From Pseudomonas sp. FeN3W (GTDB taxonomy: Bacteria; Pseudomonadota; Gammaproteobacteria; Pseudomonadales; Pseudomonadaceae), in NCBI GenBank assembly GCA_030263805.2, contig CP136010.1, forward strand, positions 558,001 through 622,000: a stretch of 64,000 nt of DNA. The letters are read 5' to 3'. The translations under genes and the position numbers were made by a program. The stretch's first letter is position 1. Each line of letters begins with the position of its first letter. This document shows positions 58,719-64,000 of the stretch, one piece after another. Below the pieces are notes generated by a model. The model was not told where the DNA came from. It saw nothing but the letters and a program-made list of their open reading frames with translations, and searched no databases.

Positions 58719-59387
58719 ATGCACGAACACGATTACGCGCTTAGCCACACGCAGGTCGAACAGCGCGAGGTTAGCAAGGTCCTGCGCAACACCTACGGGC
58801 TACTGGCCATGACCCTCGCGTTCAGCGGCCTGGTTGCCTACATGGCCATGCAGGCCAATGCCGCCTACCCGAACATCTTCGTGGTGCTGATCGGCTTCTA
58901 CGGCCTGTTCTTCCTCACCGCCAAGCTGCGCAACTCGGCATGGGGCCTGGTTTCCACCTTCGCCCTGACCGGCTTCATGGGCTATACGCTCGGCCCGATC
59001 CTCAACATGTACCTGGGCCTGGCGAACGGCGGTGAGCTGATCAGCTCCGCGCTGTCGATGACCGCCCTGGTGTTCTTCGGACTGTCGGCCTACGTGCTGA
59101 TCACCCGCAAGGACATGAGCTTCCTCAGCGGCTTCATCACCGCCGGTTTCTTCGTGCTGATCGGCGCCATGCTGGCCGGCTTCTTCTTCCAGATCACCGG
59201 ACTGCAACTGGCGATCAGCGCAGGTTTCGTGCTGTTCTCCTCGGCCTGCATCCTGTTCCAGACCAGCGCCATCATCCACGGCGGCGAGCGCAACTACATC
59301 ATGGCCACCATCGGCCTGTTCGTCTCGCTGTACAACCTGTTCATCAGCCTGCTGCAGCTGCTGGGTATCTTCGGCGGCGACGACTGA
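58719..59387 (+). CDS. yccA: Bax inhibitor-1 / YccA family membrane protein
   Basis: 222 residues. Seven predicted helices in the TMBIM layout (LLAMTLAFSGLVAYMAM through LFVSLYNLFISLLQLLGIF). In E. coli YccA binds and modulates the FtsH-HflKC protease; ILNMYLG and the aspartate-containing last loop are typical. A strong hairpin follows. The arrangement tRNA-Ser, yccA, tus genes is conserved in pseudomonads as far as I recall, here interrupted by an MFS gene. Confidence 0.9.
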   Translation: MHEHDYALSHTQVEQREVSKVLRNTYGLLAMTLAFSGLVAYMAMQANAAYPNIFVVLIGFYGLFFLTAKLRNSAWGLVSTFALTGFMGYTLGPILNMYLGLANGGELISSALSMTALVFFGLSAYVLITRKDMSFLSGFITAGFFVLIGAMLAGFFFQITGLQLAISAGFVLFSSACILFQTSAIIHGGERNYIMATIGLFVSLYNLFISLLQLLGIFGGDD

Positions 59388-59425
59388 TTCAGGTCTGAAC
59401 CCGCCCGCTGCCGCGGGCACTCCGA

Positions 59426-59463
59426 CACCCTGCGAAGGCCACGCTTTCGCAGGGTGTTTTCGT
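59426..59463 (+). terminator. Rho-independent terminator of yccA
   Basis: ACACCCTGCGAA and TTCGCAGGGTGT arms, a 9-base loop, then TTTTCG. It lies 38 bases after the stop codon. Confidence 0.88.
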
Positions 59464-59496
59464 TTGGGCGCCGATATGCCGCGTTGTGGAAACGCC

Positions 59497-60765
59497 TCAG
59501 CCGGTGCGCACGGTCTGGGCCTCGGGCGCGGCATCCTCGAAGCGATTCACCTGTCGCAGACTCCTGAAGCCGAGCATCCAGCCGCCGGTCACCACGAGCG
59601 TGCAGAAACAGCCCAGCAGTGCCGCCGGTACCGCGCCGAACCAGGCGGCGCTGGTACCGGCGCGGAACTCGCCCAGCTCGTTGGACGAGCCGATGAACAG
59701 CATGTTCACGGCATTGACGCGTCCACGCATGGCGTCCGGCGTGGAGAACTGGATCAGCGACGAACGGATGTACATGCTCACCATGTCCGCGCCGCCGGCG
59801 ACGAACAGCGCGGCGAACGACAGCCAGAACAGGCTGGACAGCGCGAAGACCATGTTGGCGAGACCGAACACCGCCACGGCGATGAACATGGTCATGCCGA
59901 CATGGCGATCGAACGGTCGGGTGCTCAGGTAGAAACCCACTATCACCTCACCCAGCGCCATGGCGCTGCGCAGTGCACCAAGGCCGGTCGGGCCGACTTC
60001 CAGCACCTCCTGGGCGTAGATCGGCAACAGCGCGACCACACCACCGAGCAGCACGGCGAACAGGTCCAGCGAAATGGTGCCGAGGATGATCGGTCGCGAG
60101 CGGATGAAACGGATACCCGCGGTGAAGCGCTGCCATGCCGTGGCCTCCAGCGCGCGCATTGCCTCGCCATAGCGCACCGGCACCCGCTGCAACAGCACGA
60201 TCGCCGCGAGGAAGAACAGCAGGCAGGCCGCATAGGTCAGCCCGCCACCGCCCAGTGCGTAAAGGCCACCGCCGAACACCGGCCCGGCGATGGTGGAGCC
60301 GCGCACGATCATGCTGTTGGCGGCGATCGCCGCGGCCAGACGCTCGCGCGGCACGATCTGCGGCAGCAGGCTGGACAACGCCGGCCCGGTGAAGGCGCGG
60401 GCGCAGCCGTAGAACACCAGCACGATATAGAAGCTGAGCACCGCCCCACCGCTGAGCGAGAGCCACAATAGAGCCGCCGCGCAGATCGCCTCGAGCGCCC
60501 AGCTCAGGGCGAGGATGCGCTTGCGATCGTAGCGGTCGATCAGATCGCCGGCAGGCATCAGCAGCAGGAACATCGGAATGAACTGGGCCAGTCCGACATA
60601 GGCCAGCGACAGCGGATCGCGGGTCATGTCGTACACCTGCCAGGCCACCACGACGGCGAGGATCTGCACAGCGAACATGGCCAGTACGCGACTGATCAGG
60701 AATGGCAGGAAGCCAGGCTGGCGGTAGACGGAATCAGGCAAAGCGCAAGCGTCGGCAACAGACAT
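59497..60765 (-). CDS. MFS transporter (EntS / DHA3-like)
   Basis: 422 residues, about twelve helices. DLIDRYDRKRILALSWALEA is the loop 2-3 MFS signature, and the Gly-rich fourth helix and central cytoplasmic loop are as in EntS-type exporters of siderophores and drugs. The substrate is unknown. It is divergent from tusDCBE, with 223 bases between starts. Confidence 0.85.
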   Translation of the reverse strand: MSVADACALPDSVYRQPGFLPFLISRVLAMFAVQILAVVVAWQVYDMTRDPLSLAYVGLAQFIPMFLLLMPAGDLIDRYDRKRILALSWALEAICAAALLWLSLSGGAVLSFYIVLVFYGCARAFTGPALSSLLPQIVPRERLAAAIAANSMIVRGSTIAGPVFGGGLYALGGGGLTYAACLLFFLAAIVLLQRVPVRYGEAMRALEATAWQRFTAGIRFIRSRPIILGTISLDLFAVLLGGVVALLPIYAQEVLEVGPTGLGALRSAMALGEVIVGFYLSTRPFDRHVGMTMFIAVAVFGLANMVFALSSLFWLSFAALFVAGGADMVSMYIRSSLIQFSTPDAMRGRVNAVNMLFIGSSNELGEFRAGTSAAWFGAVPAALLGCFCTLVVTGGWMLGFRSLRQVNRFEDAAPEAQTVRTG

Positions 60766-60988
60766 GGGATATCCAGACGGCTAGCCCGGTAGTGGGCAGA
60801 AAGCCGACCAATTTACCGGAGCGGCAAAGGCACCGGCAATGCTGGCCCGGCCGGCCGCTCCCGGACCAGCACCGTTGCTCGGCAATCTGGCGTGCCTTTT
60901 CCCCCCGACGAGCGCCGGAATGGGCGCCGACGGATTCTTCATCCGCGTGGCTGGCGTATCATGTCGGCTGTTTCGCAATGGTGCCCCG

Positions 60989-61381
60989 ATGAAATTCGTA
61001 ATCGCCCTGTTCGCCCCGCCCCATTCACCGGCCGCGCGTCGCGCGCTGCGCTTCGCCGAAGCCGCGCTGGCGGGCGGCCACGAGATCAGCCGCCTGTTCT
61101 TCTACCAGGACGGCGTGCACAGCGCCTCTGCAAATGTCGTAGCCGCACAGGATGAACTGGACGTCGCCGCGCAATGGAACCGCTTCGTCACCGCCAATCA
61201 GCTGGACGGCGTGGTCTGCATTGCCGCCGGCCTGCGTCGCGGCGTACTGGATGCCGGCGAGGCGCAGCGCTACCAGCGACCCGCGGCAAACCTTGCCGCG
61301 GGTTGGGAGCTATCCGGGCTGGGCCAGCTGCATGAAGCGGCGCAACAGGCTGATCGTCTCGTCTGCTTTGGAGGCCAATGA
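60989..61381 (+). CDS. tusD: Sulfurtransferase subunit TusD
   Basis: 130 residues from the ATG at 60989 (MKFVIALFAPPH). DsrE-fold protein; the sulfur relay Cys lies in DGVVCIAAGLRRGV. TusBCD passes persulfide sulfur from TusA to TusE during 2-thiolation of tRNA wobble uridine. The stop overlaps the tusC start. Confidence 0.92.
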   Translation: MKFVIALFAPPHSPAARRALRFAEAALAGGHEISRLFFYQDGVHSASANVVAAQDELDVAAQWNRFVTANQLDGVVCIAAGLRRGVLDAGEAQRYQRPAANLAAGWELSGLGQLHEAAQQADRLVCFGGQ

Positions 61382-61740
61382 TGGCGCGTTCCATGCTTAT
61401 CATCAGTCGTCAGGCGCCTTGGGCCGGCCCCTCTGCCCGTGAGGCACTGGACATCGTGTTGGCCGGCGGCGCCTTCGAACTGCCGCTAGGGCTGCTGTTT
61501 CTCGATGACGGCGTGTTTCAGCTCGCCGCCTCACAGCAGGCCGCATCGCTCGAGCAGAAAGACCTGACCGCGAATCTGCAGGCGCTGCCATTGTTCGGCA
61601 TCGACAACCTGTTTGCCGCACGCCGCAGTTTGGCCGAGCGCAACCTGGATGAAGCCGCTCTGGCGCTACCGGTCGAAATCCTCGACGACAGCGGCCTGAG
61701 CAACCTGATCAACCGCTACGACCATGTGATCACGATCTGA
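61381..61740 (+). CDS. tusC: Sulfurtransferase subunit TusC
   Basis: 119 residues from the ATG at 61381; an ATG one codon earlier (61378) overlaps the tusD stop as ATGA and is equally possible. DsrF-like: LDIVLAGGAFELPLGLLFLD and QKDLTANLQALPLFGIDN match. Structural partner in the TusBCD complex, without a catalytic Cys. The tusB start shares its last base. Confidence 0.9.
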   Translation: MARSMLIISRQAPWAGPSAREALDIVLAGGAFELPLGLLFLDDGVFQLAASQQAASLEQKDLTANLQALPLFGIDNLFAARRSLAERNLDEAALALPVEILDDSGLSNLINRYDHVITI

Positions 61741-62042
61741 TGGCGACTCTGCATATGCTTTCCCATTCGCCCTTCAGCGACAGCCGCTTCAGCAGCTGTC
61801 TGCCGCTGCTAGGCGACACCGACGCCCTGCTGCTGAGCGGTGACGCAACCTACGCCCTGACGGCCGGAAGCAAGCCCGCGACCGCGCTGGAGCGGCTATC
61901 CGAGCAGGTCGCCGTGTTCGCTCTGGCGGAAGACGTGCAGGCCCGCGCGATCACCGCCCTGCCGCCCCGAGTCCAGTTGCTGGACTACGCCGGTTTCGTC
62001 GAGCTGACCTGCCGTTACGAACGGGTCAACAGCTGGTTATGA
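61740..62042 (+). CDS. tusB: Sulfurtransferase subunit TusB
   Basis: 100 residues, DsrH-like: MATLHMLSHSPFSDSRF start, LLLSGDATYAL and the ending LTCRYERVNSWL. Third TusBCD subunit; it overlaps tusC by one base and tusE by four. Confidence 0.9.
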   Translation: MATLHMLSHSPFSDSRFSSCLPLLGDTDALLLSGDATYALTAGSKPATALERLSEQVAVFALAEDVQARAITALPPRVQLLDYAGFVELTCRYERVNSWL

Positions 62043-62374
62043 GCAGTCTGGTCGTAGATGGGCGTGAGATCGCGCTGGACAAGGACGGCTTTCTGGTCGA
62101 TCTGGCTGATTGGAACGAAGCCGTTGCCGAGGCCCTGGCGGCACGGGAAGAGCTGGAACTGGAAGACGAACACCGCGAAGTGCTTCGGCTGCTGCGCGAG
62201 TTCTACGCCGAATTCCAGCTGTCGCCGGCTACGCGCCCATTGATCAAGTACACCACGCTCAAGCTGGGGCCTGAAAAGGGCAACAGCATGCACCTCAACC
62301 GCCTGTTCAAGGGCACCCCCGCCAAACTAGCCGCCAAGCTGGCCGGGCTGCCAAAACCGAGCAACTGCCTATGA
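62039..62374 (+). CDS. tusE: TusE/DsrC-family sulfur carrier
   Basis: 111 residues. The sulfur-carrying Cys is the penultimate residue (SNCL). DGFLVDLADWNEAVAEALA and IKYTTLKLGPEKGNSMHLNR are family blocks. The second, upstream Cys of dissimilatory DsrC is absent (PAKLAAKLAG), so this is the TusE type that hands sulfur to MnmA. It overlaps the next gene by four bases. Confidence 0.92.
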   Translation: MSSLVVDGREIALDKDGFLVDLADWNEAVAEALAAREELELEDEHREVLRLLREFYAEFQLSPATRPLIKYTTLKLGPEKGNSMHLNRLFKGTPAKLAAKLAGLPKPSNCL

Positions 62375-63354
62375 GCCTCGTAACGCCTGCAGAACATCCT
62401 TTCGCCGCCTTCGTGCGCATTCTCGGCAAAGGCAAGCGTGGCGCCCGCGATCTGACACGCGAAGAAGCCCGCGAAGCCATGGGCATGCTGCTCGACGGCA
62501 AGGTCGAGGACGCTCAGCTGGGCGCCTTCCTCATGTTGCTGCGGCACAAGGAAGAAAGTGCCGAAGAGCTGGCGGGATTCACCGAGGCCGTACGCGAGCG
62601 CGTGAAGGCGCCGGAGATCAGCGTAGACATTGACTGGCCCAGCTATGCCGGCAAGAAGCGTCACCTGCCCTGGTATCTCTTGGCAGCCAAATGCCTGGCG
62701 GCGAATGGCGTGCGCATCCTCATGCATGGTGGCGGCACCCACACCGCTGGGCGCACCTATACCGAACAGCAGCTTGAGCTGCTGGGCATTCGTCGCTGCG
62801 AGAACTGGCAACAGGTCGGCGCTGCACTGGACCAGAGCAATCTCGCGTTCATTCCCCTGGGAGCCTGGATGCCGGTGCTGCAGCGCATGATCGACATGCG
62901 CAACCTGCTCGGCCTGCGTTCACCGGTTCACTCGCTGGCACGCCTGCTCAACCCGTTGGGCGCACGCTGCGGCCTGCAGAGCATCTTCCACCCCGGCTAT
63001 CAGGATGCCCATCGCCAGGCCAGCACCCTGCTCGGCGACCACGCCATCGTCATCAAGGGCGAAGGCGGCGAGATCGAGATGAACCCGGACAACATCTCCC
63101 ACCTCTACGGCACCACTGGCGGCACGCCGTGGGATGAGGAATGGCCGGCGCTGTCCGAGCGGCGCCACGTGAAGCCCGCACAGCTCGACCCGCAGCAGCT
63201 GCTTGCCGTCTGGGCTGGCGAGCAGGAGGATGCCTACGGTGAACTCGCCGTGATCGCCACCATGGCCCTTGCCCTGCGAGGGCTTGGCGCGACCCGGGAC
63301 GCGGCTTTCGAGCAAGCGCGAAGCTACTGGCAGGCCCGTCATTCATCGATTTAG
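62371..63354 (+). CDS. Anthranilate phosphoribosyltransferase-like protein (YbiB-type)
   Basis: 327 residues, translationally coupled to tusE. It has the nucleoside phosphorylase/TrpD fold: the N-terminal helical domain (LTREEAREAMGMLLDGKVED) and the glycosyltransferase domain (MHGGGTHTAGRTYTEQQ; KGEGGEIEMN). YbiB relatives lack TrpD activity and bind nucleic acid. Association with the tus operon hints at tRNA-related work, which is inference. Confidence 0.85.
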   Translation: MSLVTPAEHPFAAFVRILGKGKRGARDLTREEAREAMGMLLDGKVEDAQLGAFLMLLRHKEESAEELAGFTEAVRERVKAPEISVDIDWPSYAGKKRHLPWYLLAAKCLAANGVRILMHGGGTHTAGRTYTEQQLELLGIRRCENWQQVGAALDQSNLAFIPLGAWMPVLQRMIDMRNLLGLRSPVHSLARLLNPLGARCGLQSIFHPGYQDAHRQASTLLGDHAIVIKGEGGEIEMNPDNISHLYGTTGGTPWDEEWPALSERRHVKPAQLDPQQLLAVWAGEQEDAYGELAVIATMALALRGLGATRDAAFEQARSYWQARHSSI

Positions 63355-63437
63355 ACGATAGGATTAACCCGCCATTCGGTCACATCGATCGAACGATACT
63401 TCCTAGACTGCCTCCTATGCCGTAACAGGAGGGCACC

Positions 63438-64000
63438 ATGGGATTACTGATCGATGGCCAGTGGCACGACCGCTGGTATGCAAGCCGCGACGGCAAATTC
63501 GAACGCGAACAGGCCAAGCGCCGGCACTGGGTCACGCCCGACGGCGCGCCTGGGCCTGACGGCCAGAGTGGTTCCAAGGCCGAGGCCGGTCGCTACCATC
63601 TCTATGTTTCACTCGCCTGTCCGTGGGCGCACCGCACACTGATTTACCGCAAGCTCAAGGGGCTCGAGCCGCTGATCGACGTCTCGGTGGTCAGCTGGCT
63701 GATGGCCGAGCACGGCTGGACCTTCGACAAGCCCACCGGCTCCAGCGGCGACGCGCTGGACGACTTCGACTACCTCCATCAGCGCTACACCCGTGACGAC
63801 CCCAAGTACTCGGGCCGGGTCACCGTTCCCGTTCTGTGGGATCGCGAGCGCCAGTGCATCGTCAACAACGAGTCGGCCGAGATCATCCGCATTTTCAATG
63901 ACGCTTTCGACGAGCTGACCGGCTCTACGCTGGATTTCTACCCGGAGGCGCTGCATGGTGAAATCGATGCGCTAAACGCGCGGATTTACCCGGCGATCAA
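63438..64000 (+). CDS. Glutathionyl-hydroquinone reductase (YqjG/Xi-class GST), N-terminal part
   Basis: The frame runs off the right edge; about 187 residues are present. ATG at 63438 after AGGAGGG. The start MGLLIDGQWHDRWY and the catalytic motif SLACPWAHRTLI (Cys-Pro-Trp-Ala) are diagnostic of Xi-class glutathione transferases, which reduce glutathionyl-hydroquinones with GSH. The thioredoxin-like domain is complete (VTVPVLWD, NNESAEII); the helical domain is cut. Confidence 0.92.
   Translation, partial: MGLLIDGQWHDRWYASRDGKFEREQAKRRHWVTPDGAPGPDGQSGSKAEAGRYHLYVSLACPWAHRTLIYRKLKGLEPLIDVSVVSWLMAEHGWTFDKPTGSSGDALDDFDYLHQRYTRDDPKYSGRVTVPVLWDRERQCIVNNESAEIIRIFNDAFDELTGSTLDFYPEALHGEIDALNARIYPAI

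Overview
The window is high-GC, densely coded chromosomal DNA from a gammaproteobacterium. It looks like a pseudomonad, most likely of the Pseudomonas (Stutzerimonas) stutzeri group. The support is the OprI lipoprotein, the AcnD/PrpF-type methylcitrate operon, ThrH, a DUF1652 protein, an RloABC-like trio, a family I.1 lipase with its foldase, the tusDCBE operon, and gene orders I recall from P. aeruginosa (oprI - L,D-transpeptidase - tesA - ybbAP-like - greB - lipA - lif - transglycosylase - TatD - chemoreceptor; tRNA-Ser - yccA - tus). No prophage, CRISPR array, transposase or rRNA gene was seen.

Layout. 0-7.2 kb: end of ppsR, then the propionate (2-methylcitrate) operon on the minus strand, gntR-prpB-prpC-acnD-prpF, without prpD. 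7.4-10.5 kb: retropepsin-like / inactive transglutaminase-7TM / ATP-grasp trio. 10.5-17.4 kb: pabB, thrH, cysH, cysB, a PanE-like reductase, a DAHP synthase and a small GNAT protein. 17.8-30.1 kb: envelope and lipase region (oprI, L,D-transpeptidase, tesA, ABC pair, greB, lipA-lif, MltF-like enzyme, TatD-like hydrolase, chemoreceptor).

30.1-57.3 kb is the accessory region and the most interesting part. It carries two guanidine-I (ykkC class) riboswitches. The first lies just downstream of a perfect sigma-54 promoter. It precedes an ABC permease/ATPase, two DUF1989-type proteins (carboxyguanidine deiminase subunits), a guanidine/urea-type carboxylase carrying an in-frame palindromic repeat, and allophanate hydrolase. 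This is a complete route from guanidine to ammonium and CO2. The second riboswitch heads a tightly coupled ten-gene operon: periplasmic binding protein, desaturase-type membrane diiron enzyme, two SDR dehydrogenases, EamA transporter, creatininase, isochorismatase-like (biuret/guanylurea hydrolase type) amidase, an unrecognised protein, ABC permease and ATPase. I infer that this operon imports and dismantles a larger, substituted guanidino compound and feeds guanidine or carboxyguanidine into the first operon. Downstream lie a fused ammonium transporter-PAS-GGDEF-EAL protein, a MetX-like alpha/beta hydrolase, a type III glutamine synthetase, the apparently displaced periplasmic binding protein of the guanidine carboxylase transporter, and a TetR regulator. 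Several short palindromic repeats are concentrated here.

57.9-64 kb returns to core genes: DUF1652 protein, tRNA-Ser(UGA), a Bax inhibitor-1 (YccA) protein, an MFS transporter, tusDCBE, a YbiB-like protein, and the start of a glutathionyl-hydroquinone reductase cut by the window edge.
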